Shown here piece after piece: positions 1 to 8,905 of a stretch of DNA of 64,000 bases. A model generated the notes under the pieces. The model was not told where the DNA came from. It was given only the letters and a program-made list of their open reading frames with translations, and made no database searches. Where the stretch lies: contig NZ_SNWW01000008.1 of assembly GCF_004362015.1 (NCBI RefSeq), positions 124,001 to 188,000 on the forward strand, in the 5' to 3' direction. Positions within the stretch are counted from its first letter, which is position 1, and each line of letters opens with the position of its first letter. This stretch comes from Flavobacterium chryseum. Lineage in GTDB: Bacteria > Bacteroidota > Bacteroidia > Flavobacteriales > Flavobacteriaceae. The position numbers and the translations under genes were made by a program.

Positions 1-1
1 T

Positions 2-490
2 CCAAATGTCGTAAATGTTTATGATTCCTATACATTACAAACTCCAGGGAAAGTTACTTTTAGTGCTGCGTATGTATTTGGAAAATCAGGTTTGATTAGT
101 GTTGATTATGCTATTAAAGATTATTCAAATACAAAATACAAACCAACAAGCGACAATGGTTTTAAAGGATTAAATAATGATATGAGCAATCAATTAACCA
201 ACAATGGAGAGTTAAGAGTTGGTGCCGAATATAAAATAAACCGATTAAGTCTGCGAGGCGGATATCGCTTTGAAGGAAGTCCTTATAAAGACAAAACTAC
301 AATTGGAGATTTAAACAGTTATTCCGGAGGATTAGGATATAGTTTTGGAGCTACAAAAATAGATTTAGCGTATTCTTACTTAGAAAGAAAATCTAATCAG
401 AAATTTTTTGCTACAGAATCATTTAATGCTGCTGCTAACATTACATCGAAACTTAATAATGTTTCTTTGACCTTATTATTTGAATTGTAA
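2..490 (+). CDS. Outer-membrane transport protein, OMPP1/FadL-like (C-terminal part only)
   Basis: The window opens inside this gene. The reading frame is open from base 2 and gives about 162 C-terminal residues. The protein shows an alternating polar/hydrophobic, Gly/Tyr-rich pattern typical of an outer-membrane beta-barrel, with strand-turn-strand units such as RLSLRGGYRFEGSPYKD and GGLGYSFGATKIDLAYSYL. This resembles the last strands of FadL/OmpP1 proteins, which pass hydrophobic compounds across the outer membrane. The family call is inferred from these strands alone, because the N-terminal hatch lies outside the window. A hairpin terminator follows the stop codon, so the gene probably ends its transcription unit. 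Confidence 0.6.
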   Translation, partial: PNVVNVYDSYTLQTPGKVTFSAAYVFGKSGLISVDYAIKDYSNTKYKPTSDNGFKGLNNDMSNQLTNNGELRVGAEYKINRLSLRGGYRFEGSPYKDKTTIGDLNSYSGGLGYSFGATKIDLAYSYLERKSNQKFFATESFNAAANITSKLNNVSLTLLFEL

Positions 491-516
491 TTAAAACTAA
501 ATAGATGAATGAAAAT

Positions 517-552
517 TTCCGTCAGGTTTTTTACTTGACGGATTTTTTTTTT
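517..552 (+). terminator. Intrinsic terminator after the FadL-like gene
   Basis: A 7-bp stem (TCCGTCA at 518-524, TGACGGA at 536-542) with an 11-nt loop is followed by a run of ten T. It lies 28 bases after the stop codon and upstream of the rimO promoter. Confidence 0.85.
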
Positions 553-677
553 GACAAAATTAAATTTTCAGGCATTCATATAAGAAAATTAAAATTATCC
601 TTAGAAGTTTAGGGGAATTGGCTTCATAAAAAACATCTAAAAGAAACTGAAACAAGTGGTGTTTGAATAAAAAAGCG

Positions 678-685
678 TAATTTTG
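678..685 (+). promoter_or_regulatory. Bacteroidota -7 promoter element for rimO
   Basis: TAATTTTG matches the Bacteroidota -7 consensus TAnnTTTG and lies 19 bases before the rimO ATG. The nearest TTG upstream (663-665) is closer than the usual 17-23 bp spacing, so only the -7 half is convincing. Confidence 0.5.
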
Positions 686-704
686 CACTCCAATTTATAA
701 AAGT

Positions 705-2018
705 ATGAGAACCAAGTCTTTAAAAAAGAACAAAATTAACGTAATCACTCTTGGGTGTTCAAAAAATGTGTACGACAGTGAAGTGCTTATGGGACAGCTT
801 CGTGCCAATGGCAAAGAAGTACAACATGAAGCGCCTGCTGCTGAAGAAGGAAACATTATTGTAATCAACACTTGCGGTTTTATTGATAATGCGAAAGCAG
901 AATCTGTAAACATGATTTTAGAGTACGCTGATAAAAAAGAAAGAGGCTTAGTTGATAAAGTTTTTGTGACAGGATGTCTATCTGAACGTTACAGACCAGA
1001 TTTAGAAAAAGAAATTCCTAATGTAGATCAGTATTTTGGTACAACAGAATTGCCTCAATTATTGAAAGCTTTAGGTGCAGACTATAAACATGAATTATTA
1101 GGAGAACGCTTAACTACAACTCCAAAAAATTACGCTTACTTAAAAATTGCAGAAGGCTGCGACAGACCTTGCAGTTTCTGTGCTATTCCTTTAATGAGAG
1201 GTGGACACATTTCTCAGCCAATTGAAAAATTGGTTAAAGAAACTGAAGGTTTGGCAAAAAATGGCGTTAAAGAATTGATTTTAATTGCTCAGGATTTAAC
1301 GTATTACGGTCTTGATTTATATAAAAAGAGAAATCTTGCCGAGCTTTTAGAAGCATTGGTAAAGGTTGAAGGTATTGAATGGATTCGTTTACATTACGCC
1401 TACCCTACCGGTTTCCCGATGGATGTTTTGGAATTGATGAAACGCGAACCAAAAATTTGTAATTATATTGATATTCCGTTGCAACATATTTCAGATTCTA
1501 TTTTGAAATCGATGCGTCGTGGTACAACTCAGGCGAAAACAACTCAATTATTGAAAGATTTTCGTGCTGCTGTTCCCGGAATGGCAATTAGAACTACCTT
1601 AATTGTTGGATATCCAGGAGAAACTCAGGAAGATTTTGAAATTTTGAAAGATTTTGTTCAGGAAATGAAATTTGACAGAATGGGATGCTTTGCTTATTCT
1701 CATGAAGAAAATACGCATGCATACTTATTAGAAGATAATGTACCGGACGATGTAAAACAAGCCAGAGCCAATGAAATCATGGAATTGCAGTCGCAAATTT
1801 CATGGGATTTGAATCAGGAAAAAATTGGAAAAGTATATAAATGCATCATTGACAGAAAAGAAGGAGCGCATTTTGTGGGTAGAACTGAATTTGATAGTCC
1901 TGATGTTGACAACGAAGTCTTAATAGATGCATCAAAACACTATGTAAAGACTGGTGAATTTGTTAATATAAGGATAATTGAAGCAACAGAATTTGATTTA
2001 TACGGAGAACCTGCTTAA
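705..2018 (+). CDS. rimO: Ribosomal protein S12 methylthiotransferase RimO
   Basis: RimO is a radical-SAM methylthiotransferase that adds a methylthio group to a conserved aspartate of ribosomal protein S12. The 437 residues have the expected three-part layout. The N-terminal UPF0004 domain has cysteines in TLGCSKN, INTCGF and VTGCLSERY that bind one 4Fe-4S cluster. The central radical-SAM domain has CDRPCSFC (cysteines 152, 156 and 159) for the second cluster. A C-terminal TRAM domain starts at roughly residue 375. The length and the CDRPCSFCAIP signature separate it from MiaB. It starts with ATG 19 bases after a -7 promoter element and is followed within 45 bases by a secreted-protein gene on the same strand. 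Confidence 0.96.
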   Translation: MRTKSLKKNKINVITLGCSKNVYDSEVLMGQLRANGKEVQHEAPAAEEGNIIVINTCGFIDNAKAESVNMILEYADKKERGLVDKVFVTGCLSERYRPDLEKEIPNVDQYFGTTELPQLLKALGADYKHELLGERLTTTPKNYAYLKIAEGCDRPCSFCAIPLMRGGHISQPIEKLVKETEGLAKNGVKELILIAQDLTYYGLDLYKKRNLAELLEALVKVEGIEWIRLHYAYPTGFPMDVLELMKREPKICNYIDIPLQHISDSILKSMRRGTTQAKTTQLLKDFRAAVPGMAIRTTLIVGYPGETQEDFEILKDFVQEMKFDRMGCFAYSHEENTHAYLLEDNVPDDVKQARANEIMELQSQISWDLNQEKIGKVYKCIIDRKEGAHFVGRTEFDSPDVDNEVLIDASKHYVKTGEFVNIRIIEATEFDLYGEPA

Positions 2019-2060
2019 ATTTACAGTATACATTTGTTAACTTTTGATAAATTCCACTTT

Positions 2061-2603
2061 ATGAAACCTATACAATCTTTATTTATTTTAGTTTTCGCCT
2101 TACTAAGTTTCAATTTTGCATCTGCTCAATACGGAAACGGCGGTGGATACAATAATGGTTATGGTGGCGGTGGCGGCTACGGAAGAGGCGGCGGAATGGG
2201 AATGGACAGAAGCATGATGGCAGGTCCGCAGGGTAATACAAGTAAACCTAAAGAAGTTCCACCTGAAGAAACAGCTGCCAAAATTGTTGAACAAATGAAA
2301 CCAGAAGTAAATCTTGATGAATTGCAAGCTATTGCAATTACGAATGTTTTTGCAGACAGTATGAGAGAACAAGGCATTCTTTTAAAAAATGAAAGCAGTA
2401 GTCAGGATGAGAAAATGGAGCAAATGAAAGCGTTGCGAGAAAGTACTACTAAAAAAGCAACTGCTTTTCTTAACCCTGATCAGATTGAAAAATATACTTA
2501 TTTCATGGAAAATTTTAAAGAGGTAAAGAAATCAAAAAAGAAAAAAGAAAAAGACTCTAAAGAAATAAAAGAAGGAACAGAAGTAACACAAACTAAAGAA
2601 TAA
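2061..2603 (+). CDS. Secreted glycine-rich protein of unknown function
   Basis: I do not recognise a named family. I chose the ATG at 2061 because it opens with a clean signal peptide (MKPIQSLFILVFALLSFNF, cleavage after ASA). The in-frame codon 27 bases upstream would add a polar extension before it. The 180 residues contain a Gly/Tyr/Asn-rich stretch at about 24-55, then a helical region (about 70-155) with repeated Glu/Lys/Met, and a Lys-rich tail. Periplasmic or surface location is inferred from the signal peptide. The helical part resembles small Spy/CpxP-like or DUF4890-type proteins only in general composition, so no function is assigned. It follows rimO on the same strand. Confidence 0.7.
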   Translation: MKPIQSLFILVFALLSFNFASAQYGNGGGYNNGYGGGGGYGRGGGMGMDRSMMAGPQGNTSKPKEVPPEETAAKIVEQMKPEVNLDELQAIAITNVFADSMREQGILLKNESSSQDEKMEQMKALRESTTKKATAFLNPDQIEKYTYFMENFKEVKKSKKKKEKDSKEIKEGTEVTQTKE

Positions 2604-2635
2604 GTTATTCTCTATAACCTTACAATGTAATAACC

Positions 2636-3541
2636 ATGGTAAAAAAACATCTTTGTTATTTTGTATTAGCAATTATAATTACTTCTTGCTCTACAAATCC
2701 CTATAAAAGCACCGAGAAAGTTTATGACCAACAGCTTAAAACTCTGGAAGGTCAAATTACAAGTAAAGAACCTCAACCAATTCCTGGCATTACACCTGTA
2801 GTTATTGATACTACATATGCACAACAATTAGGTATTGTAAAGGATTCATTATCAAAAACAGGATCTACGGCTTTACAAAATGGCATAAATACGGAATGGA
2901 TTGGGACTGTAAATTTCAATTTAAGAAAACCAAGTTTTGTTATTATTCATCATACGGCTCAGGATTCAATTCAGCAAACTATAAATACTTTTACAAAAAC
3001 AAAAACTCAGGTGAGCGCTCATTATGTGATATCTGAGAATGGAAAAGTAGTTCAGATGCTAAATGATTATTTAAGAGCATGGCATGCCGGAGCATCAACC
3101 TGGGGGAAAAATACGGATTTAAATTCAACCTCAATTGGTATTGAACTTGATAATAACGGATTTAAACCTTTTACAGAAGCTCAAATTGGTAGTTTAGTCG
3201 CTCTTTTAACTAAACTTAAAAAAGATTACAATATTCCGACGCAAAATTTCTTAGGACATGCTGATATTGCCCCGGGAAGAAAACAAGATCCAAGTGCTTT
3301 ATTTCCTTGGAAAACATTAGCTGAGAAAGGTTTTGGAATCTGGCCTGATGAAATTCTGGAAGAAGCTCCTTTCGACTTTAAAATTGAACCTGCTTTGAGA
3401 ATTATTGGTTACAACACAAAGAATCTTTCGGCAGCAATTCAAGCTTTCAAATTACACTATATTCAAACTGATGCAACTTCTGTTTTAGATCGAAAAACAA
3501 TAGATACTATTTATTCTATTTATAAAAAACAGCTTCAATAA
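2636..3541 (+). CDS. N-acetylmuramoyl-L-alanine amidase (Amidase_2 family), lipoprotein
   Basis: This 301-residue enzyme should cleave the amide bond between MurNAc and the stem peptide of peptidoglycan. It starts with a lipoprotein signal ending in ITSC (Cys18), so it is probably anchored facing the periplasm. The Amidase_2/PGRP fold spans about residues 90-225. It contains the zinc-ligand regions FVIIHHTAQD and LGHADIAPGRKQDP and the substrate strand TSIGIELDNNG. The C-terminal part (about 230-301) looks like a peptidoglycan-binding helical region. A strong terminator 20 bases downstream ends the rimO-side gene run. The AmiD class of lipoprotein amidases is the nearest description. Confidence 0.9.
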   Translation: MVKKHLCYFVLAIIITSCSTNPYKSTEKVYDQQLKTLEGQITSKEPQPIPGITPVVIDTTYAQQLGIVKDSLSKTGSTALQNGINTEWIGTVNFNLRKPSFVIIHHTAQDSIQQTINTFTKTKTQVSAHYVISENGKVVQMLNDYLRAWHAGASTWGKNTDLNSTSIGIELDNNGFKPFTEAQIGSLVALLTKLKKDYNIPTQNFLGHADIAPGRKQDPSALFPWKTLAEKGFGIWPDEILEEAPFDFKIEPALRIIGYNTKNLSAAIQAFKLHYIQTDATSVLDRKTIDTIYSIYKKQLQ

Positions 3542-3560
3542 ACATCAATTAATAAAATAT

Positions 3561-3600
3561 AAAACGCGTTTCTAACTATTTGGAAACGCGTTTTTTTTTG
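3561..3600 (+). terminator. Intrinsic terminator after the amidase gene
   Basis: A perfect 11-bp stem (AAACGCGTTTC at 3562-3572, GAAACGCGTTT at 3583-3593) has a 10-nt loop and runs into a T tract. Confidence 0.92.
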
Positions 3601-3613
3601 TAGTGTTTTAAAT

Positions 3614-3707
3614 TTGTCACGAATTACACAATATAACACAATAGAAACCCAGAGCTAATGATTTTAACAATAACAAAATTAGAGGAAATTAGTGGAATTC
3701 GTGGCAA
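3614..3707. repeat. Intergenic inverted repeat, 'cacgaatt' type
   Basis: The left arm TTGTCACGAATTACAC (3614-3629) and right arm GTGGAATTCGTGGCAA (3692-3707) pair over 16 bases with two mismatches. It sits between the amidase and the convergent porin gene, in a gene-free stretch of 308 bases (3542-3849) that otherwise holds only the terminator. A related, more degraded copy follows bshC near 50324-50404. Confidence 0.65.
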
Positions 3708-3849
3708 GAAAAACACCCAATAAGAATTAAGCTTTTAATCCTTTAAGCTGTAGCTAAAATTTAATACAACAAGAACGCTTAATAAAAAAGCTGCCTAAAC
3801 ATTAGTATGTTTCGACAGCTCCAAAAAAAAAAAATATCAATCTTTATCT

Positions 3850-4941
3850 CTAGAAAGAGTATGTTGTAGCAATTAATCCGTAGAATGATCCTCCTGTTGG
3901 CAGAGTATCTTTATCTAAAAAGATATCTTCTGATGCAGCATCGTATCTTAACTCAGGAATTATTGTTAGTTTTCCAACTTTGTAATTTAATGAAATTGTG
4001 TTTGCAAATACACTAGAACCATTTAAAGTTCCAAGATTTAAAGCATCTTTAGCATCGAAATATTCAATTCTGTATGCTAAACTTAAAGTTGGCTTGAATG
4101 CGTAATTAGCATATCCTACGATCGCGAACCATTCTCCGTCTAATGTACTGTCAAAATCATTTTTAGATTTAGCATAAGTAGCATTCAATCCAAGTGCGAA
4201 ACTATCACTTATTGTTTTTGAAGCCGTTAAGTCAAACTGTGTTTTATTCTCATCAGATGGTATAACTAAAGTTCCCGGAGTAGGATTTGTACTTCCTGTC
4301 GTAAAGTTTAAATAGGCGCTACCTGTTTCACCAACAAAACCTACTTGTCCGATATACGTTTTTTGACTTGAACCGGCATCCATTGCTGATTTAAAATCAG
4401 TTGGATTTGTTATACCCAACATTGCTGTAAATTTCCCTGAAGTATATTGTGCTTTTACTCCAGTATTAAAGAATGGTCCGTATGAAAATGCATAAGACAT
4501 ACTATAGTTTTTGTTACCTATTGCATCTAATACTTCGTATCCGATATGTGTACCAAAACTACCTGCGACAACTTTAAATTTATCCGTAATTTGGTAAGTA
4601 AAAAATAATTGTTTAATTAAAAATTTTGCGTTAATATCTTTATCTGTTGTTTCATTATATGAAAATTCTCCTGCTCTTTTTCCGAATCCTAAATCGACGA
4701 AAACAGAAGCTTTGCCAAATGTGTGGCTTGCTTGTACGGAAGCCATTCCTAATTCGAATGAATCTTGTGAGTTGGTAAAGCTCGTTAATCCATTCATTTG
4801 TTTTGAAAAATCATATTTATAATAAGCATCTGCTGATCCTCCCCAAGTGGTTGCTGGCGATACTGCGGTTTCAGTATCATCTTGGGCAAAAGCAAAAGAG
4901 CTGGTTAGCATTGCAGCTAAAATGTGACATACTTTTTTCAT
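3850..4941 (-). CDS. OmpL-like outer-membrane beta-barrel porin
   Basis: The 363-residue protein has a signal peptide (MKKVCHILAAMLTSSFAFA, then QDD) and a dense series of amphipathic beta-strands ending in ATTYSF. The C-terminal phenylalanine suits outer-membrane insertion. Strand patterns such as GGSADAYYKYDFSK and TNSQDSFELGMASVQ match the bbp2/OmpL-like porin class of Bacteroidota, which probably allows diffusion of small solutes. It stands alone on the minus strand and faces the amidase gene. The upstream region (4942-5478) is very AT-rich. I see no specific substrate clue and no link to the carbohydrate genes to the right. Confidence 0.72.
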   Translation of the reverse strand: MKKVCHILAAMLTSSFAFAQDDTETAVSPATTWGGSADAYYKYDFSKQMNGLTSFTNSQDSFELGMASVQASHTFGKASVFVDLGFGKRAGEFSYNETTDKDINAKFLIKQLFFTYQITDKFKVVAGSFGTHIGYEVLDAIGNKNYSMSYAFSYGPFFNTGVKAQYTSGKFTAMLGITNPTDFKSAMDAGSSQKTYIGQVGFVGETGSAYLNFTTGSTNPTPGTLVIPSDENKTQFDLTASKTISDSFALGLNATYAKSKNDFDSTLDGEWFAIVGYANYAFKPTLSLAYRIEYFDAKDALNLGTLNGSSVFANTISLNYKVGKLTIIPELRYDAASEDIFLDKDTLPTGGSFYGLIATTYSF

Positions 4942-5475
4942 GTTTTAATTGGTTTAGTTATTAATTGATTCTGGTTAGTTAAATTTTTATATATGTATTT
5001 GTATACTATAAGTCACTTCTAAAACCTCTTATTCCCCCTTAAAACCTCTTCATTTTCATTAGCGAATTTATTAACTTTTGTATCAGTACAAGAATTCAAA
5101 TGTATTTTTTTAGTGTTTTATAGCAAGAATTATGGATTACAAAAATTATTTTGACAATAATCGTTATTTGACATTTATAGCGATTTGTTTTTGAAAATTC
5201 AATAACGGTTTTACACCAAAAATAACACATAAACAGGGGTAAATAACAAAAATAAAAACACAAACAACCAAAAACAATCTATAAAAAGATAAAAAACAAA
5301 CATCACCCTATAAAAAATAGGGGTATTAATTATTTTAATTAAAACGAAATAAAAAACCAGTTAACACTCTTAATTCAGAAAATAAATTTTATTTTAATCT
5401 AAATTCTTACAAAATAATATCCACATAAACAGAATTAACATCCACACATAAAACCTTTTTAAAACTGAATACAAA
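4942..5475. other. Gene-free AT-rich intergenic region
   Basis: These 534 bases hold no open frame of note. They must contain the porin promoter on the minus strand, but the only CAAAnnTA match (5247-5254) is in a low-complexity A-rich stretch and is not convincing. A small hairpin, CCCTAT-AAAAA-ATAGGG, lies at 5306-5322. I see nothing else. Confidence 0.5.
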
Positions 5476-5506
5476 TAAAAAGCCTGCTCAAAAATGAACA
5501 GGCTTT
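5476..5506 (-). terminator. Terminator of the SusCD/GH27/GH5 operon
   Basis: AAAGCCTGCTC (5479-5489) pairs with GAACAGGCTTT (5496-5506) with one mismatch. Read on the minus strand, the hairpin is followed by a T-rich stretch. It lies 23 bases after the GH5 stop codon. Confidence 0.82.
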
Positions 5507-5529
5507 AATTGTAAACTAATATTTTCGCA

Positions 5530-6492
5530 TCATTCGTGCGAATTGTACTTTCTTATATATTCCCGAACTTTGATTCCGGATTCTTTTAAATCTTCTGTTT
5601 TCCACTTTCCTTCTGACTTTGCTGATTTTTTTAAGATGGAACATGTTTCATCTTTATCAGAAACAGACCATGTTATCCAGCTCAGCTTTCGGGCTTCCAT
5701 CCAGTCTATATATTCTTGCCATGATTTATAATCAAGAGGTCCGTCTCCTGTTGCTTCCATTCCTGCTGATTCAGAAATAAAAATTGGTAAACCGCTTTCT
5801 ATCGCTTTATCTGTTCTGTCTCTTAACTCTTTATGGTGCGTTGCAGCGTAGAAATGCATGGTGTACATTAAATTAGTATATCCTTTAATAGGATCTGCAG
5901 CCGGAAGGTTTACATCCTGATCCCAATGCGGGGAACCAATCAAAATAACATTATTAGGATCGTTTTCTCTGATAACTTTAATTACTTCTTCGGCGTAAGC
6001 CTTAACTTCAGGCCAAGTCTCGTAATCAGGTTCATTAAAAACCTCATATATAATGTTGGGATATTTTGCATACTTTTTTGACATCTCTGCAAAGAATTCT
6101 TTGGCTTCTTTTAGGTTAATGTTATGACTGTGCCAATCGATAATTACATAGATATCCGCTTTTATGGCGCCGTTTACAACTGCTTCTATTCGTTGTTTTG
6201 AAAATTGCGGCTCTTTCATATAAGACATCTCTCCCAACTCTACTCCCATTGCGGCACGAACAATATTGCATTTAAAATCTTTTTTTAACCAGCGAACCGC
6301 TTTTTCATTATAAAATCTCGGCCACATACTATGCCAGCCAAAGCTCATTCCTCTTAAAGAAATCGGTTCCTTATATTTATCTACCAATTGAGTTCCCACA
6401 ACACTAAGTTGCCCGTGATGTTTTACCTGTGCATTTAAAAATGAAAACAGCAGTAGTAAACCCATAGAAAATAATCTATTCTTTGATTTCAT
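5530..6492 (-). CDS. Endo-beta-1,4-glucanase, glycoside hydrolase family 5 (GH5_2-like)
   Basis: This secreted enzyme should cut internal beta-1,4-glucosidic bonds, here probably in glucomannan. It has a signal peptide (1-22, ending FLNAQ) and one (beta/alpha)8 domain without a binding module, 320 residues in all. The order of motifs follows Bacillus-type GH5_2 enzymes: an ISLRGMS strand near the start, IVRAAMG, VIIDWHSH, the acid/base in FNEP (Glu154), MHFYAATHH, and the nucleophile in IFISES (Glu241). One oddity is that Ser-Ala-Gly follows the nucleophile where most GH5_2 enzymes have Trp-Gly, which may change a binding subsite. It is the last gene of the SusCD operon, 10 bases after the GH27 gene. 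Confidence 0.88.
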   Translation of the reverse strand: MKSKNRLFSMGLLLLFSFLNAQVKHHGQLSVVGTQLVDKYKEPISLRGMSFGWHSMWPRFYNEKAVRWLKKDFKCNIVRAAMGVELGEMSYMKEPQFSKQRIEAVVNGAIKADIYVIIDWHSHNINLKEAKEFFAEMSKKYAKYPNIIYEVFNEPDYETWPEVKAYAEEVIKVIRENDPNNVILIGSPHWDQDVNLPAADPIKGYTNLMYTMHFYAATHHKELRDRTDKAIESGLPIFISESAGMEATGDGPLDYKSWQEYIDWMEARKLSWITWSVSDKDETCSILKKSAKSEGKWKTEDLKESGIKVREYIRKYNSHE

Positions 6493-6502
6493 AATAATTT
6501 AG

Positions 6503-7738
6503 TTAAGGAATTAATCGAAGTGTAATTACATCGTGAGAAGCAAGATCTGCAACAAAATTCTTTTTAGTATTTCCTATTTCTTTATTTTTCCAGAGATCTT
6601 TTACTTTATAACTTGTTTTGCTAAAGTCAGCTTCGTATCCAAAATCAGCATCTTTAATGACCTGTTTTTTCCAATCGAAATTGATTTTCTTAGCAGTATC
6701 GCTTCTATTTAAAAAAGTTACGGCCCAATTTCCATCTGATAAAGGTTTTACCCAAACTTCTAATCCGTTTTCGACAGAATATTTAAAACCCTGAATTCCC
6801 AGTTTGTCCTGATTAACGGCGATTAATTCTTTGTTGGTTAAAATTGCCAGAGTTTCTTTAGACATTTTTCTGAAATCGTTTCCGGCAACAAGTGGCGATG
6901 CCATCATGCACCACATCGAAAAATGCGATTTATCTTCGGTATCATTCATCTCATTTCCAACTTCCATCATATCAAAATCATTCCAATGATCCGGACCTGA
7001 ATATTTACGAATGTCTTTTCGCATTTCGACAATTTTCATAAATCCCCAAGACGACCAATTTCCTTCTTCGTGTTTGAATTCGCAATCAAAACAAGGATAA
7101 ATATCTCCTGAAATTCTCCAAAGATTACCAATTGGTTTTCCCCATTCCCAAGGTTGATTATCGCCCCATTCGCAAAGACTAAAAACTATTGGTCTTCCGG
7201 CAGTTTTTAATGCGTTACTCATCGTTGTGTAAGCTTCGGGAGCTGTAATTCCTTTTGTGTTACACCAATCGTATTTTAGGAAATCGATTCCTAATTTAGC
7301 ATAAAAACGAGCGTCCTGATATTCGTAGCCTCGCGTTCCGGGATAACCGGCGCAGGTTTGCGTTCCTGCACAATTGTACAAACCAAACTTTAAACCTTTA
7401 CTATGCACATAATCGATAATAGCTTTCATTCCGCCAGGAAATTTAACCGGATCTGGAACTAAATCTCCATTAACATCTCTTTCTCTGGTCATCCAGCCAT
7501 CGTCGAGAACAATATAATTATATCCTGCCGCAGCCATTCCTGAAGAAACCATAATATCTGCAGTTTCTTTTACCAGTTTTTCGTCGATACTTGTTCCGAA
7601 AGTATTCCAGGAATTCCAGCCCATTGGTGGCGTCATCGCCAAACCTTCAAACTTTCCTCCAGCCTGGGTATGTGTATTTCCCTGACTAAATCCAAAAACG
7701 GAAATACTTAAAGTTAGTATTAAAATTATCTTTTTCAT
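6503..7738 (-). CDS. Alpha-galactosidase, glycoside hydrolase family 27
   Basis: GH27 enzymes remove alpha-1,6-linked galactose by a retaining mechanism, which would debranch galactomannan. The 411 residues start with a signal peptide (ending GFSQG). The (beta/alpha)8 domain carries the family hallmarks: TPPMGWNSWN, YIVLDDGWM, the nucleophile in FLKYDWC (Asp157) and the acid/base in WNDFDMMEVGN (Asp256). The usual proline between the two aspartates is phenylalanine here. A small beta-sandwich follows from about residue 320. Periplasmic location is inferred. It lies downstream of the glycan-binding protein, but an intrinsic terminator sits in the 94-base gap before it. Confidence 0.93.
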   Translation of the reverse strand: MKKIILILTLSISVFGFSQGNTHTQAGGKFEGLAMTPPMGWNSWNTFGTSIDEKLVKETADIMVSSGMAAAGYNYIVLDDGWMTRERDVNGDLVPDPVKFPGGMKAIIDYVHSKGLKFGLYNCAGTQTCAGYPGTRGYEYQDARFYAKLGIDFLKYDWCNTKGITAPEAYTTMSNALKTAGRPIVFSLCEWGDNQPWEWGKPIGNLWRISGDIYPCFDCEFKHEEGNWSSWGFMKIVEMRKDIRKYSGPDHWNDFDMMEVGNEMNDTEDKSHFSMWCMMASPLVAGNDFRKMSKETLAILTNKELIAVNQDKLGIQGFKYSVENGLEVWVKPLSDGNWAVTFLNRSDTAKKINFDWKKQVIKDADFGYEADFSKTSYKVKDLWKNKEIGNTKKNFVADLASHDVITLRLIP

Positions 7739-7763
7739 TAAAAATTCATTTTAAAATATACTA

Positions 7764-7803
7764 TAAAAAAGTATTCCCTAATTGAGTGGATTAGGGAATA
7801 CTT
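7764..7803 (-). terminator. Intercistronic terminator between the glycan-binding protein and GH27 genes
   Basis: A perfect 14-bp stem (AAGTATTCCCTAAT at 7769-7782, ATTAGGGAATACTT at 7790-7803) has a 7-nt loop. On the minus strand it is followed by TTTTTT. It lies after the glycan-binding lipoprotein gene and before the alpha-galactosidase gene, so it should reduce readthrough inside the operon. Confidence 0.88.
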
Positions 7804-7832
7804 AAACAAAACTCAAAATATAATAAACGCTT

Positions 7833-8888
7833 TTATTTCAATACGAAGCCGATATCATCAAATAATACAGTATTACCTCCGTCACCATTTGATTCCTGAA
7901 ATGTAAGCATCGTAACACTTGTAGGATTTCCTAAATCGCTTAAAGGAATTTCAAGATAAACCCATGTAGTTGTAACAGGAAGAACATAATTAGGCCCTCC
8001 ATTTACACTGAAATTTACACGCCCGTTTTTTGTTCCTTTAATGGCAAATCTCATTCCTTTATATGGTGTCATATCAACATTGAAACCCCAGTTTCCTCCA
8101 TCCCATTGTCCAAATTCCCATCTCCATGATTTCTCGCCTTGATAAGAATCTCCTTCAAAAGCAAAATTAACGCCTTTTCCTGCCCAAGGTCCTCCCCATT
8201 GCATACCATAAAGTTCATCATCATAAAGCGCTGTTCCTATTGCTTCTTTAGATACTGCCGTTCCTGATATATTGGTTACTGCCAGATTTCTATGATTTGC
8301 ATTGGCCGGTATTTTCACAACAATTTGCTCTAATGTAGAAGATAGCACTGTAACAGGAACTTCTGGTTCTGTTAGTGTTTTTGCAAGCGTTACAACCGGA
8401 TTAAGGAAATATTTTCCTTTAATTGTTACCTCATCACCTTCAGAACAATTTATAAAATTGAAACTATTAAATGTTGGTACCGGAGGCGCAACGGTTAAAC
8501 CAAAAACAGCTGTTCCTTTTGATGTTACTACTTTTAACTGATTTGCTGCATCTGCATACGGCGTGTTTTCATCAACCAATATAATGATATCTGTATCCGT
8601 TACTAATGTTGGCTTAAAATACGTTTCAAAGTCATTAAAGTAAACTTTCTGTGTTCCCAAAAGTCCTTTACCATGAATTACATAATAATTTTTTGGATCT
8701 ACTAATGTTACCGGAGTTAATGGTTTCATGCTTCCGTCAAGATTATATCCTGAAGGAGAAACAGACTCAATAACAGGTCCGCCATTGTAAGTCTCGGCAC
8801 CATCATCATTTGAGCATGAACTAAAAAACATTAAGGATAACATCAATGCCATGCATGCTGCTAGCGAAACAATTTTTATATTTTTCAT
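7833..8888 (-). CDS. Surface glycan-binding lipoprotein (IPT/TIG domains plus C-terminal beta-sandwich)
   Basis: This is the third gene of the SusCD operon, in the position usually held by a SusE-like surface glycan-binding protein. The 351 residues open with a lipoprotein signal (lipobox FSSC). Two Ig-like IPT/TIG repeats follow: about 37-135 (PVIESVSPSG to the VTSKGTAVFGLTV strand) and about 136-220 (GDEVTIKGKYF). The C-terminal domain (about 225-351) is rich in Trp and Gly, with WRWEFGQWDGGNWGF, and resembles a carbohydrate-binding jelly roll. Binding galacto- or glucomannan at the cell surface is inferred from position and architecture. The specificity cannot be read from the sequence. 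Confidence 0.82.
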   Translation of the reverse strand: MKNIKIVSLAACMALMLSLMFFSSCSNDDGAETYNGGPVIESVSPSGYNLDGSMKPLTPVTLVDPKNYYVIHGKGLLGTQKVYFNDFETYFKPTLVTDTDIIILVDENTPYADAANQLKVVTSKGTAVFGLTVAPPVPTFNSFNFINCSEGDEVTIKGKYFLNPVVTLAKTLTEPEVPVTVLSSTLEQIVVKIPANANHRNLAVTNISGTAVSKEAIGTALYDDELYGMQWGGPWAGKGVNFAFEGDSYQGEKSWRWEFGQWDGGNWGFNVDMTPYKGMRFAIKGTKNGRVNFSVNGGPNYVLPVTTTWVYLEIPLSDLGNPTSVTMLTFQESNGDGGNTVLFDDIGFVLK

Positions 8889-8905
8889 ATCTTATATTTT
8901 TAATA

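Noticed and set aside
5247..5254. CAAAAATA as a minus-strand promoter of the porin gene
   Set aside because: It is in a low-complexity A-rich stretch, about 300 bases from the start codon, with no paired -33 box.
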